Part shown: piece by piece, positions 43,414-52,400 of the stretch
Layout of the letters: every line of letters begins with the position of its first letter
How positions within the stretch are numbered: position 1 is the stretch's first letter
Assembly (NCBI GenBank): GCA_026706075.1
Contig: JAPOZM010000088.1
Span: forward strand, 93,724 to 157,723
DNA: 64,000 bases
From: Gemmatimonadaceae bacterium
GTDB taxonomy: Bacteria; Latescibacterota; UBA2968; UBA8231
Direction of reading: 5' to 3'
Program-made: the position numbers and the translations under genes
The notes under the pieces: model-generated
Seen by the model: only the letters and a program-made list of their open reading frames with translations
The model's database searches: none
What the model was told of the DNA's origin: nothing

Positions 43414-44742
43414 GTGAGTGACGACGGCCCGGCGCCGGATGATGTGATCTCCTCCCGGATCTCTGAGATTGCGGAGCGGGAGGGTAAGCGCGTTCAGCTG
43501 TGCGGCTGGGTCTACAACAGCCGGTCCAGCGGCAAGCTCCACTTCCTGGAGGTGCGCGACGGCTCCGGCATCATCCAGTGTGTCGTCTACCAGGGAGAGG
43601 TGGCGCCGGAGGTCTTCGAAGGGTGCCATCAGCTGCCCCAGGAGACGGCGGTGGTCGTACGGGGCCGGGTGCGCGCCGACCCGCGCTCGCCCCTCGGTTA
43701 CGAGGTCGGGGTGGAGGATCTGGAGGTGGTCCACCGGTCCGCAGAGTACCCCATCTCACCCAAGGAGCACGGCGTCGCTTTTCTGATGAACCATCGCCAC
43801 CTGTGGCTGCGCTCTGTGCGTCCCAACGCCGTGCTGCGGGTGCGCGCCGTGGTCATCGACGCCTGCAGGGAGTACATGGGGCGCGAGGGCTTCCTCCTCA
43901 TCGACGCCCCGGTCCTGACCCCCGCCGCCTGCGAGGGAACGACCACCCTCTTCGAGACAGACTACTTCGGGGAGACGGCCTACCTCACCCAGAGCGGCCA
44001 GCTCTACATGGAGGCGGCGGCCATGGCCTTCGGCAAGGTCTACTGCTTCGGCCCCACCTTCCGCGCCGAGAAGTCGAAGACGCGGCGCCACCTCACCGAG
44101 TTCTGGATGATCGAGCCCGAGATGGCTTACTGCGATCTGGCGGGCAACATGGAGGTCGCCGAGGGGTTGGTGACGCACGTGGTGCGAAGGGTCCTCTGCG
44201 AATGCCGCTGCGACCTGGAGGCGTTGGAACGCGATCCGGCGCCCCTCGAACGGGCCGCCGAGGGACAGCCCTTCCCGCGGATCTCCTACGGGGAGGCGAT
44301 CGAGATCCTGCGCGAAGAAGGGAGCGATCTGCCCTGGGGAAGCGATCTTGGCGGCGACGACGAAACCCTGCTGTCGAGGCGTTTCGACCGGCCCGTCCTC
44401 GTCCATCGCTATCCGGCGCAGGTCAAGGCCTTCTACATGAAGTCCGATCCCGAGGACCGGCGCCTGGCCCTTTGCGTGGACATGATCGCTCCCGAGGGAT
44501 ACGGCGAGATCATCGGCGGCGGCCAGCGGGAGGACGACCTGCAGGTCCTGGAAGCCCGCATCGCCGAACACGGGCTCCCACCCGAGGCCTTCGCCTGGTA
44601 CCTCGACCTGCGGCGCTACGGCTCCGTGCCGCACGCCGGCTTCGGTATGGGGATCGAGCGCGTCGTGGCCTGGCTGTGCGGCACCCGGCACGTGCGCGAG
44701 ACGATTCCCTTCCCCAGAACCCTGCAGAGGCTCTACCCCTGA
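43414..44742 (+). CDS. asnS: Asparaginyl-tRNA synthetase
   Basis: A 442-residue class IIb synthetase charging tRNA-Asn. An OB-fold anticodon domain ([24 protein letters not shown]) precedes the catalytic core with motif 2 ([22 protein letters not shown]) and motif 3 ([15 protein letters not shown]). I use the GTG at 43414, which has GGAG 9 bases upstream; a TTG 18 bp earlier has no ribosome-binding site. Its presence suggests direct Asn-tRNA formation, though Gat-dependent amidation could also exist elsewhere. Confidence 0.95.
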   Translation: MSDDGPAPDDVISSRISEIAEREGKRVQLCGWVYNSRSSGKLHFLEVRDGSGIIQCVVYQGEVAPEVFEGCHQLPQETAVVVRGRVRADPRSPLGYEVGVEDLEVVHRSAEYPISPKEHGVAFLMNHRHLWLRSVRPNAVLRVRAVVIDACREYMGREGFLLIDAPVLTPAACEGTTTLFETDYFGETAYLTQSGQLYMEAAAMAFGKVYCFGPTFRAEKSKTRRHLTEFWMIEPEMAYCDLAGNMEVAEGLVTHVVRRVLCECRCDLEALERDPAPLERAAEGQPFPRISYGEAIEILREEGSDLPWGSDLGGDDETLLSRRFDRPVLVHRYPAQVKAFYMKSDPEDRRLALCVDMIAPEGYGEIIGGGQREDDLQVLEARIAEHGLPPEAFAWYLDLRRYGSVPHAGFGMGIERVVAWLCGTRHVRETIPFPRTLQRLYP

Positions 44743-44745
44743 TTG

Positions 44746-47676
44746 ATGGCAGAGACGGCTGACCACTCCGGCTCGGCGGGATCCTACGACTTCCGGCGCA
44801 TCGAGAAGCGCTGGCGGAAGCACTGGATCGCCGAGGGCACCTACCGCACCGCCGGCCCGGGAGATGAGGGCTACGACCCGGAGCAGCCGCGGTGCTACAT
44901 CCTCGACATGTTCCCTTATCCCAGCGGCGACGGCCTGCACATCGGCCACCCGAAGGGTTACATCGCCTCCGACATCTACAGCCGCTTCAAGCGCATGGCG
45001 GGATACAACGTCCTCCATCCCATGGGGTTCGACAGTTTCGGACTCCCCGCCGAGCAGTATGCCATCGAGCACAATGTCCATCCCGCAGTCTCCACCGATC
45101 AGTGCGTCGACCGCATCCGCGCCCAGCTCCAGTACCTGGGCCTCGGCTATGACTGGGACCGGGAGATCTCCACCTCCCACGAGGACTACTACCGCTGGAC
45201 CCAGTGGATCTTCCTGCAGCTCTTCGACAGCTGGTACGACCCGGCCCTGGAGTGGCGCGACGACTCGGGGCGGTCGATCCGTGGGCGGACCCGTCCCATC
45301 TCCGAGCTCGTGGACTCCTTCGGGAGAGGAGAGCGGCGGATCACGGACCAGGACCGGAGGGCTCTGGAAGGAAGTCCGGTGGAGGCCGGGTGGCAGGAGC
45401 TGTCGGAGGCGCAGCGCCAGGCAGTCCTGAACAACTACCGCATGGCGTACCAGAAGGAAGTCACCGTCAACTGGTGCCCCGGCCTCGGCACGGTCCTGGC
45501 TAACGAGGAGGTCACCCCCGAGGGACGCAGCGAGATCGGCGACCACGCGGTGTACAAGCGGCCCCTGAAGCAGTGGATGCTGCGCATCACCGCCTTTGCC
45601 GACCGGCTCCTGGAAGACCTGGAGGCCGGGGCCCTGCCCGACGGCCGCGGCGGCACCTATGCCCTGGACTGGCCGGACTCGATCAAGCTCATGCAGCGCA
45701 ACTGGATCGGCCGCAGCGAGGGCGCCGAAGTCCGCTTCGATGTGATCGACGCCTCAGGTTGCGCCGGCTCCAGCCTGGAGGTGTTCACCACCCGGCCCGA
45801 CACGCTCTTCGGAGCCACCTTCATGGTCGTGGCGCCCCAGCACCCCCTGTTGTCGGAAGGAGACCGGGTTCCGGAGGCCTGGCCATCGGATACGCCCGCC
45901 GCCTGGAAGGGGGAGCCGGCAGCCTCCTCGCCCAGGGAGGCCGTGTCCCACTACGCGGCCCGGCCGGCTCACCCCGCTTTCTCGGTGGCCGGGCAGGATC
46001 AGGAGAAGAGCGGGGTCTTCACGGGGATCTTCGCGCGCCGTCCAATGGACGGGCAGCGCATCCCGGTCTTCACCGCCGACTATGTGAGCATGGACTACGG
46101 CACCGGAGCGATCATGGCCGTACCCGCCCACGACGACCGGGACTATGCCTTCGCCCACAAGTACGGTATCCCGGTCGTCGAGGTCGTCGAGCCGCCCCCG
46201 GAGGCAGCCGGCACGTTCCCTTACACGGGCAATGGAAGGTCGATCAACTCTCCCGGCGGGGGGGCCGGGGATGCCGCAAGCGACAGCCCCTATGCGATCT
46301 CGGGCCTAGCCACGGCCGAGGCGAAATCGCGCATGGTCGACGCCCTGGAAACGGCGGGCGTGGGCCGAAGGGCGGTCACTTGGCGCCTGCGTGACTGGGT
46401 GTTCTCGCGCCAGCGCTATTGGGGAGAGCCGTTCCCCCTGGCCACCCATCCCGACGGCTACACGGTGACTACCGGCCTGCCCGTGGTCCTCCCCGAACGA
46501 GAGGACTTCCGGCCCAGTACCTCGGAGGATCCCGACACCCCGGTCACTCCGCCCCTCGGGCGGGCGGGCAGAGAGTGGACCCAGGTGGAGGTGGGGGGCA
46601 CCCTCTGCGACCGCGAGCTCAACGTCATGCCCCAGTGGGCGGGATCGTGCTGGTACTTCCTGCGCTTCATCGATCCTCACAACGACGGAGCCTTCTGCGA
46701 TCCGGAGAAGGAAAAGAGCTTCATGCCCGTCGATCTCTACATCGGCGGCGCCGAGCACGCGGTGCTCCACCTGCTCTACGCCAGGTTCTGGCACAAGGCG
46801 CTCTTCGACCTGGGGCACGTGAGTTCGCCGGAGCCCTTCAAGAAGCAGTTCAGCCAGGGCATGGTCACCGCCGACGCCTTCACCGACGACCGTGGAGTGT
46901 ACATCGACATCCGCCAGGTCGCTTTCGACGCCGAGGGCGAGCCCATCCACGCGCAGACCGGGCAGCGGCTGTCGAGACAACGGGGGAAGATGGGGAAGCG
47001 CTACAAGAACGGGCTGCCCCCGGAGGAGGTAGGGGAGGAGTTCGGCGTCGATACGCTGCGGCTGTACGAGATGTACATGGGGCCCCTGGAGCAGAGCGCC
47101 CCGTGGAGCATGGAGGGGATCCGCGGCATGCAGCGGGTCCTGCAACGGATCTGGAGAAACCTCGTCGCCCAGGACGGGGCCGCAAAGATCGACGATGGCA
47201 ACGCCCCGGAGGATCTGCGAAGGCTGCTCCACCGGACCATTCAACGGATCACCGCCGACCTGGAGGGACTGCGTTTCAACACCGCCATCGCCGCCCTCAT
47301 CGAGTTGAACAACGAGTTGGTCTCCCTCGAGAGAGTCCCCGCCGAGGTGGCTCGGGCGCTGGTTCTCCTCCTGCACCCACTGGCCCCTCACCTGGCGGAA
47401 GAGTTGTGGCAGCGTTGTGGCTTCGGATCCGGGAATCTCTCCGGCCAACCCTGGCCCGAATTCGACGAAGTGCTTACCCGCCGGGAGACGATCCTCCTTC
47501 CGGTGCAGGTCAACGGCAAGGTCCGCGCCACGATCGAGGTGGCTGCTTCGACCTCCGAGGAGGAGGTGAAGGAGCACATCCTCGGCTTGGACAACATCCA
47601 GCGACACTTGCCTGACTCGGGTGAGATCAAACGCCTGATTCTCGTTCCGGGCAGGATCGTGAACATCGTCGTCTGA
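44746..47676 (+). CDS. leuS: Leucyl-tRNA synthetase
   Basis: A 976-residue class Ia synthetase, longer than the E. coli type and closer in size to actinobacterial-type LeuRS. The HIGH motif is HIGH-like in SGDGLHIGHPKGY (about residue 58). The CP1 editing domain (about 230-440) includes the conserved Thr/Asp region FTTRPDTLFGATFMVVAP and DYGTGAIMAVPAHDDRD. The usual K-M-S-K-S signature reads KMGKR near 747, a departure in the third and fifth positions. The C-terminal extension ends VNIVV. It begins 3 bp after asnS, probably in the same transcript. An alternative TTG start lies one codon earlier. Confidence 0.95.
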   Translation: MAETADHSGSAGSYDFRRIEKRWRKHWIAEGTYRTAGPGDEGYDPEQPRCYILDMFPYPSGDGLHIGHPKGYIASDIYSRFKRMAGYNVLHPMGFDSFGLPAEQYAIEHNVHPAVSTDQCVDRIRAQLQYLGLGYDWDREISTSHEDYYRWTQWIFLQLFDSWYDPALEWRDDSGRSIRGRTRPISELVDSFGRGERRITDQDRRALEGSPVEAGWQELSEAQRQAVLNNYRMAYQKEVTVNWCPGLGTVLANEEVTPEGRSEIGDHAVYKRPLKQWMLRITAFADRLLEDLEAGALPDGRGGTYALDWPDSIKLMQRNWIGRSEGAEVRFDVIDASGCAGSSLEVFTTRPDTLFGATFMVVAPQHPLLSEGDRVPEAWPSDTPAAWKGEPAASSPREAVSHYAARPAHPAFSVAGQDQEKSGVFTGIFARRPMDGQRIPVFTADYVSMDYGTGAIMAVPAHDDRDYAFAHKYGIPVVEVVEPPPEAAGTFPYTGNGRSINSPGGGAGDAASDSPYAISGLATAEAKSRMVDALETAGVGRRAVTWRLRDWVFSRQRYWGEPFPLATHPDGYTVTTGLPVVLPEREDFRPSTSEDPDTPVTPPLGRAGREWTQVEVGGTLCDRELNVMPQWAGSCWYFLRFIDPHNDGAFCDPEKEKSFMPVDLYIGGAEHAVLHLLYARFWHKALFDLGHVSSPEPFKKQFSQGMVTADAFTDDRGVYIDIRQVAFDAEGEPIHAQTGQRLSRQRGKMGKRYKNGLPPEEVGEEFGVDTLRLYEMYMGPLEQSAPWSMEGIRGMQRVLQRIWRNLVAQDGAAKIDDGNAPEDLRRLLHRTIQRITADLEGLRFNTAIAALIELNNELVSLERVPAEVARALVLLLHPLAPHLAEELWQRCGFGSGNLSGQPWPEFDEVLTRRETILLPVQVNGKVRATIEVAASTSEEEVKEHILGLDNIQRHLPDSGEIKRLILVPGRIVNIVV

Positions 47677-47687
47677 CGAGATTTGGA

Positions 47688-47701
47688 AGGGCCGCGGCCC
47701 T
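47688..47701. terminator. GC palindrome after leuS
   Basis: AGGGCCGCGGCCCT is a perfect 14-base palindrome just after the leuS stop. No T-run follows, so terminator function is uncertain. Confidence 0.3.
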
Positions 47702-47764
47702 GAGGGTTGGGGGATTCGAGTGCCGCGCTCACCCGAAGGACGCTGGTTCTGTTCTGGATCGTGA

Positions 47765-47774
47765 GTTACGTAAC
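47765..47774. repeat. Palindrome GTTACGTAAC near the recombinase gene
   Basis: A perfect 10-bp palindrome in the locally AT-rich gap between leuS and the recombinase. The next bases give GTAA, 6 bases, TTAC, a weak second dif-like core (see findings). Confidence 0.4.
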
Positions 47775-47827
47775 ATTTATTACACGACACCAAAGACCGG
47801 CGGACGACCCACACGAGCAAGGGGACA

Positions 47828-48784
47828 TCACCGGATGTGGATGTAGTCTGAAGCATTGTCAGTCAGGCGTTCCCGATTCTCGTAGTACCGCATGGTGGTC
47901 TTGAGGTCTTTGTGGCGCAGGTGGGCCTGGACCTGCTGGGGCTTGGCGCCGCCCTCGATCGACAGAGTGCAGCAGGTATGGCGGAACATGTGAGCGGTTA
48001 CATTTCGAGTCACGCCGGCCCGGCGGGCATGCTTGCGCACGATGGCGTTGATCGATTGATCCGAGATCGGCTTTCCGCGGGAACGGTTGCGGGCCAGGGA
48101 GATGAAGGCATGTCCCACCACCGGAAAGCCCCCCAGTTCGAGGGTCTGGCGGTAGAGCTCCAGGTAGTGCAGGACAATGGGCTGCAGCTTCACGTCCTGG
48201 GGGACTCCGGACTTCGTCTCCGTCAGACGGAGGAGGTGAAAGGCGCCTTCCTCGGTCAGGTCTGTCCATCTCACGTTGGCCACCTCGGACCGCCGAAGGC
48301 CGGCAAAGGTCAGGAGGTGAAGAATCGCCAGATCCCGGGCGCGAATCAGCGGGTTCTGCTCTTCACCAACAATATCAATAATTCTCTGTAATTCTTTTCT
48401 CTCCAGTGATTTCCCACTCACCCCGTCGTCCAGCCGATAGCCCCGCACGAGGGAGGCGTCCGCAGGGTTCCTCTCGATCAGGCCCGTCGCCGCCATCATG
48501 CGGAAGAACGCCTTCAGGCTGGCCAGCTTGCGGTTGATCGTCGACCGCTTGCGGCCACGGGCGGCCAGTGCATTCCGGAAGTCGATGATGTCTGTGAAGG
48601 TCACTGCGGCCACTCTCTTGGGTGTGATGTGGCCGCTGCCGAAGAACTCGCGGAGGTCCGCGCAATAGGCGTTGCGGGTGCGCTCCGTCAACTGGCCCGC
48701 CAGGAAGCGCTCCAGTGGATCCCCGGAGATGACCCGGGCGGGGTGTCCCGACGAAGGCGGGGCGGGTGTGGTCTCGGTGCTCAT
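47828..48784 (-). CDS. Xer/phage-type tyrosine recombinase
   Basis: A 318-residue site-specific recombinase. The N-terminal SAM-like core-binding domain (about 15-110, LTERTRNAYCADLREFF) precedes the catalytic domain with the full R-H-R-H-Y set: Arg in FAGLRRSEV (about 165), H-x-x-R in HMFRHTCC (about 264), His in AHLRHKD (about 289) and Tyr in MRYYENRE (about 298). Size and spacing fit XerC/D or a single-recombinase Xer (XerH/XerS-like). It is a lone minus-strand gene after the long plus-strand operon, with a dif-like site about 90 bp from its start; I saw no phage or conjugative genes near it. Confidence 0.9.
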   Translation of the reverse strand: MSTETTPAPPSSGHPARVISGDPLERFLAGQLTERTRNAYCADLREFFGSGHITPKRVAAVTFTDIIDFRNALAARGRKRSTINRKLASLKAFFRMMAATGLIERNPADASLVRGYRLDDGVSGKSLERKELQRIIDIVGEEQNPLIRARDLAILHLLTFAGLRRSEVANVRWTDLTEEGAFHLLRLTETKSGVPQDVKLQPIVLHYLELYRQTLELGGFPVVGHAFISLARNRSRGKPISDQSINAIVRKHARRAGVTRNVTAHMFRHTCCTLSIEGGAKPQQVQAHLRHKDLKTTMRYYENRERLTDNASDYIHIR

Positions 48785-48874
48785 CGGTCCAATATACCCA
48801 GCTGGCCGAAATCTGTCATTGCAGGTTTAGGCCGGGCCCAGGCCTGATTCCTGGGCCCGTTCCAACTCGGGCAT

Positions 48875-48904
48875 AACCAACGATAATGACTGTTATCGTT
48901 GGTT
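48875..48904. other. dif-like recombination site (12-6-12 inverted repeat)
   Basis: Arms AACCAACGATAA and TTATCGTTGGTT are perfect inverted copies around a 6-base centre TGACTG. The inner ends ATAA and TTAT and the 6-base spacing match known dif sites (E. coli CATAA, 6, TTATG). It lies 91 bp upstream of the recombinase start, in an otherwise gene-free 262-bp gap. Confidence 0.6.
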
Positions 48905-48991
48905 TGGGGTCCGGGCCGCTACTCCAAGCCCAGTCGGCCCCCGCTCACCCTGTAAGCCTCCTCCCGGCTCGCCTCAACGAGATCGTTAGTA

Positions 48992-49039
48992 CATAATGCA
49001 TCTTATACGTCATGTCACCGCCAAGTCATAACGCATCTT
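48992..49039. repeat. Direct repeat CATAAYGCATCTT (two copies, 35 bp apart)
   Basis: CATAATGCATCTT at 48992-49004 and CATAACGCATCTT at 49027-49039 differ at one base. They lie in the AT-richest part of the gap between mutL and the recombinase; between and beside them are TATAAG- and TATGTA-like elements on the recombinase strand. Confidence 0.5.
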
Positions 49040-49046
49040 GGAGCTT

Positions 49047-50840
49047 TCACGTCCGGTGGAAGAGCCGATCGAGCTCGTGGAGCTGGATCTTGATCAGGAT
49101 CGGCCGGCCGTGAGGACAGGCGAAGGGCTCACGCGCGTTGAGTAGCTTCCGGACAAGCGTCTCCATCTCCGGGATGGAGAGCCTCTCGCCGGCGCGGATC
49201 GAAGTGTGGCAGGCCATCGATGCGGCGACGGCGTCCCGCACCTCGGGTCGGACATCCAGCTCCTCGATCAGGTCGGACAGGATCTCGTGGAACAGATCTC
49301 CGTCACCCCAGTGACGCAGCCCGGGCGGGATGGCATCGATCAGGAGACTCCCGGGACCGAACTCGCGCACGCCGAATCCCAGTCTCTCGAACAGGTCGCG
49401 GGCCTGGAGAAAGGCCTCCATCTCCACGGGGCTGACCTCGACTGTCAGGGGGACCAACAACTGCTGAGAGGCCCCACCTTCCGATTCGAGGGCGTCCTGC
49501 ACCTCCTCGAAGCGGACCCGCTCGTGGGCCACGTGCTGATCGACGACGAGGAGTCCGTCGCGGATTGGGATCAGCAAGTACTTGTCGTGGATCTGCCAGG
49601 ACTTGGTGGAGTGCCGCGCCTCCCCCAGGTTCTGGCGGCCCACGGCGTCTGCCGACACCGGTGCCCCGGGGACAGGGGCCGCAGGCAGCAGGGTCAGTCT
49701 CATCTGATCCGCCGTCCCATCCCACGGCTCTGTCTCGGCGACATAGCCGCCATGGCTCTCGGCCAGGCCCTCGACGCGGGCCGTCTCCTCGGCCGGCGCC
49801 GCCTCGTCGGCCTCGCCTGACGGATAGGAGTAGGTCTGCGCCTCGGGGACCTTCAGGGCATCTCGCACCGCCTCCTGCACCAGCTGCCGCAACTCCGGCT
49901 CCCGGGAGAAGCGCACCTCCCGCTTCGTCGGATGGACGTTGACGTCGAGATGGCGGGGATCCAGGTCCAACCACAGGACGAACTCGGGATGGCCGTTGTG
50001 CGGCAGCAGCGAGCCGTAGCCGTTGTAGACGGCGGTGGTAAGGGGGCGGCATGCGATGGGGCGCTGCCGGACCACGACGTACTGCCTGGAACGGGCCCTC
50101 CCGCACTCTCCCGGCGGTTTCAGGAATCCCTCGACCCGCGCCCTTGCTCCACCGATTTCCGCCTCCCGCTGAACGGCCAGGAGCCTCCCGGCCTCGAGGC
50201 GGAGCAGCTCCGCCGCCCGCAGCCCCCGCTCCCCCGGGGGCAGGTCGAGGATCTGCCGGCCTCCCTGATCGAGGCGGAAGGAGACCTCCGGCCGGGCGGC
50301 GGCCAGGGCCACGACGGCCTGGGTCACATGCCGCAGCTCCGTGTCCCGGTGGCGCATGAACTTCCTCCGAGCGGGGGTGTTGTAGAACAAGCCGCGGATC
50401 TCGATGGTGGTGCCCACGTCGCGCCCCACGGGAAGGAGCTCGCGCTGCACTCCGCCTTCGACGACGAGACGCGTGCCCTCGTCGCCCCCGGCGGGACGGC
50501 TCTCCACGGTCAGTCGGGAGACGGCGGCGATGCTGGCCAGGGCCTCTCCCCGAAACCCCATGGTGGAGATGGTGAACAGGTCCGTGGGCGTTCGCATCTT
50601 GCTGGTGGCGTGGCGCTCGGTGCAGAGCTCCACGTCCTCCCGCGACATGCCCAGACCGTTGTCGGCGACGTGAATCCCCTGAAGCCCCGCCTCCTCGATC
50701 TCGATCCCTATGCGGCTTGCCCCGGCGTCGAGGGCGTTCTCCACCAGCTCCTTGACCGCCGAGGCGGGCCGTTCGATCACCTCCCCGGCGGCGATCTTGA
50801 GCACCAGGCTCTGGGGCAACCGCTGGATTCTCGCGCCCAT
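49047..50840 (-). CDS. mutL: DNA mismatch repair endonuclease MutL
   Basis: A 597-residue protein. The GHKL ATPase motifs are complete: VKELVENALDAGAS, DNGLGM, ATSKM and GFRGEALASI. The C-terminal endonuclease motif reads DQHVAHERVRFEE near 433 (canonical D-Q-H-A-x2-E-x4-E), and A-C-H-x-x-I-R with CPHGRP completes the metal site, so it should be a nicking-type MutL as in bacteria lacking MutH. mutS is not in the window. The ATG at 50840 follows the upstream gene by 2 bp. Confidence 0.95.
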   Translation of the reverse strand: MGARIQRLPQSLVLKIAAGEVIERPASAVKELVENALDAGASRIGIEIEEAGLQGIHVADNGLGMSREDVELCTERHATSKMRTPTDLFTISTMGFRGEALASIAAVSRLTVESRPAGGDEGTRLVVEGGVQRELLPVGRDVGTTIEIRGLFYNTPARRKFMRHRDTELRHVTQAVVALAAARPEVSFRLDQGGRQILDLPPGERGLRAAELLRLEAGRLLAVQREAEIGGARARVEGFLKPPGECGRARSRQYVVVRQRPIACRPLTTAVYNGYGSLLPHNGHPEFVLWLDLDPRHLDVNVHPTKREVRFSREPELRQLVQEAVRDALKVPEAQTYSYPSGEADEAAPAEETARVEGLAESHGGYVAETEPWDGTADQMRLTLLPAAPVPGAPVSADAVGRQNLGEARHSTKSWQIHDKYLLIPIRDGLLVVDQHVAHERVRFEEVQDALESEGGASQQLLVPLTVEVSPVEMEAFLQARDLFERLGFGVREFGPGSLLIDAIPPGLRHWGDGDLFHEILSDLIEELDVRPEVRDAVAASMACHTSIRAGERLSIPEMETLVRKLLNAREPFACPHGRPILIKIQLHELDRLFHRT

Positions 50841-50842
50841 CG

Positions 50843-51421
50843 CTACAGCTCCGGGGCGATCTCGGAGACGCGGCGCTCGTACTCCTCCTGGGTCATGCGC
50901 CCCTCCTCCAGGTCCTTGCGGGCGCGGACCAGGCGCTCCCGGGGACTGCCTGTTCGCCGGTGCGTCCGGGCCTGCTGCACCAGGTTGTACAGTCCGAAGA
51001 GGAGGAGGCCGCCGATGGCGGCCATCCAGGCCGACTCGCGCAACCAGCGTCCACGGTCGGTGCCCACGGACAGGGCCACCCCGGAGGCCCGCCACCGGGC
51101 GAGGGCCTCGATCACCACATCCTCGTCCGGCATCGGCACGATAATGTCCTTCGTCAGGGACTGGTGGCCCTCCTCCTCGATGACCAGGGGTTGGCGCAGA
51201 CGGCCGATGAGCCTGCCCTCCACCACCTCGATCCGCTCGATCATGTCCTGGGACACCAACTCCTCCAGGCGCTCCGGACGGATGGCGGTCTCGGAGGGTG
51301 CCAGCAGGCTCAGCAGCAGGAGCAGGCCGATCAGTCCCAGGGCCAGGATCAGGGCGAGAGCCGTGGGCGAGGGTCCCTGGGTCGTCCCGGGGCTCTCCCT
51401 GGTCTCGTCGTGGGTTGTCAC
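50843..51421 (-). CDS. Two-helix membrane protein resembling the FtsH N-terminal region, with SHOCT-like tail
   Basis: A 192-residue protein starting at GTG. One membrane helix (ALALILALGLIGLLLLLSLLA) is followed by an extracytoplasmic stretch of about 80 residues that resembles the FtsH extracellular domain in pattern (LEELVSQDMIERIEVVEGRLIGRL). A second helix (SAWMAAIGGLLLFGLYNLV) leads to a charged C-terminus (RLVRARKDLEEGRMTQEEYERR) like a SHOCT domain. No AAA or protease domain follows. It may be an FtsH-like regulator fragment or an independent envelope protein; confidence in function is low. Confidence 0.6.
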   Translation of the reverse strand: MTTHDETRESPGTTQGPSPTALALILALGLIGLLLLLSLLAPSETAIRPERLEELVSQDMIERIEVVEGRLIGRLRQPLVIEEEGHQSLTKDIIVPMPDEDVVIEALARWRASGVALSVGTDRGRWLRESAWMAAIGGLLLFGLYNLVQQARTHRRTGSPRERLVRARKDLEEGRMTQEEYERRVSEIAPEL

Positions 51422-52281
51422 TTGAGCTCCCTCTCTCCCAGCCGGCGTCCGTGGCGCGCCGCCCGGTGCAGCCAGGCCGCCAGTTGCAGGGCGCGGCCGA
51501 GTCCCTCGGCCAGAGGGTCGGGGGCCGCCTCACGTCCCTGCGCGGCGGCCAGCAGGTCTCCGTACTGTCGGCGCAAGCCGGTCATGCGGGCCTCGCGCAG
51601 GTCCTCGTGGACGAGGCCGCGGCCTCGATGGCCGTAGAGCTCGAAGGCGGCGTCCGCCTCCGTCTCAGCTCCAAGGGCATGAACCTCCAGCACCGCCTCC
51701 AGTCCGTTGAGGAACTCCAGGTGGGCGAGGGCCAGATCCTCCTCCGGCCGGTTGCGGACCATGGCCCGGGTATGGGCGGCCACCGTGTCGATGCGGCCGA
51801 ATAGGTCCTCCAGCAGCAAGGGCCCCCAGAGGCCGTGCGACCCGAGGACGCCGCCGGTCCCCGACCAGATTCGGGGCACCCGGACCCGCAGGCGGGCGAA
51901 GACCGGCCCCTCGACCCGGGTGACGGAGCGCCGCACCTCGTCGGCAAAACCGGAGTGCAGGCTCGGGGCGTCGATGCGCAGCATGCCCTGCCGCTCCATC
52001 CCGACCAGGTCCCGCAGATCCCCCGCCCGCCTCCCGGCGACGGGAGGACAGGCGCACAGGACCCCTTTCCCCGCTTCCAGGGCCTGGCGCACCCAGTATC
52101 CACGCTCCGACGGCGGAGAGAGAACGGTGACGATCCCCACCCGCGGGTCTGCCAACCACCGCTCCGGACTCTCCTCCCCCGCCGGCTCGAGGGCTCGCAG
52201 ACCCTCCACGGCGTCCACGGCCGCCAGATGGCGGCCGCGCTCCTCGGTCCCCAGAAGGGCAACTCCCATCTCTTCCGGCAA
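51418..52281 (-). CDS. GFO/IDH/MocA-like oxidoreductase, degenerate
   Basis: About 287 residues with a GFO/IDH/MocA-type Rossmann start (GVALLGTEERGRHLAAV) and the second strand pattern DPRVGIVTVLSPPSERGYWVRQALEAGKGVLCACPP. The family's E-K-P catalytic block is replaced by CACPP, so hydride transfer may be lost. The C-terminal alpha/beta domain is present. A TTG at 52281 has the better upstream GAGGGG; the ATG at 52269 is an alternative. GTGA overlap with the next gene. A TATCAT -10-like element lies about 50 bp upstream. Substrate unknown. Confidence 0.6.
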   Translation of the reverse strand: MPEEMGVALLGTEERGRHLAAVDAVEGLRALEPAGEESPERWLADPRVGIVTVLSPPSERGYWVRQALEAGKGVLCACPPVAGRRAGDLRDLVGMERQGMLRIDAPSLHSGFADEVRRSVTRVEGPVFARLRVRVPRIWSGTGGVLGSHGLWGPLLLEDLFGRIDTVAAHTRAMVRNRPEEDLALAHLEFLNGLEAVLEVHALGAETEADAAFELYGHRGRGLVHEDLREARMTGLRRQYGDLLAAAQGREAAPDPLAEGLGRALQLAAWLHRAARHGRRLGERELK

Positions 52282-52400
52282 CAGCTTTCCCCTCCCGCCT
52301 GACTCTCCAGGGTCGAGAGAATCGAGGATGATAGGGGTCCTCGCAGCCCCCGGCCAGGAGGGCCATGGGGAGAAGCCGCGAGACCTTCGGACGGAAGGGC

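Noticed and set aside
47688..47701. AGGGCCGCGGCCCT palindrome as a definite terminator
   Set aside because: No T-run follows; kept only as a low-confidence feature.
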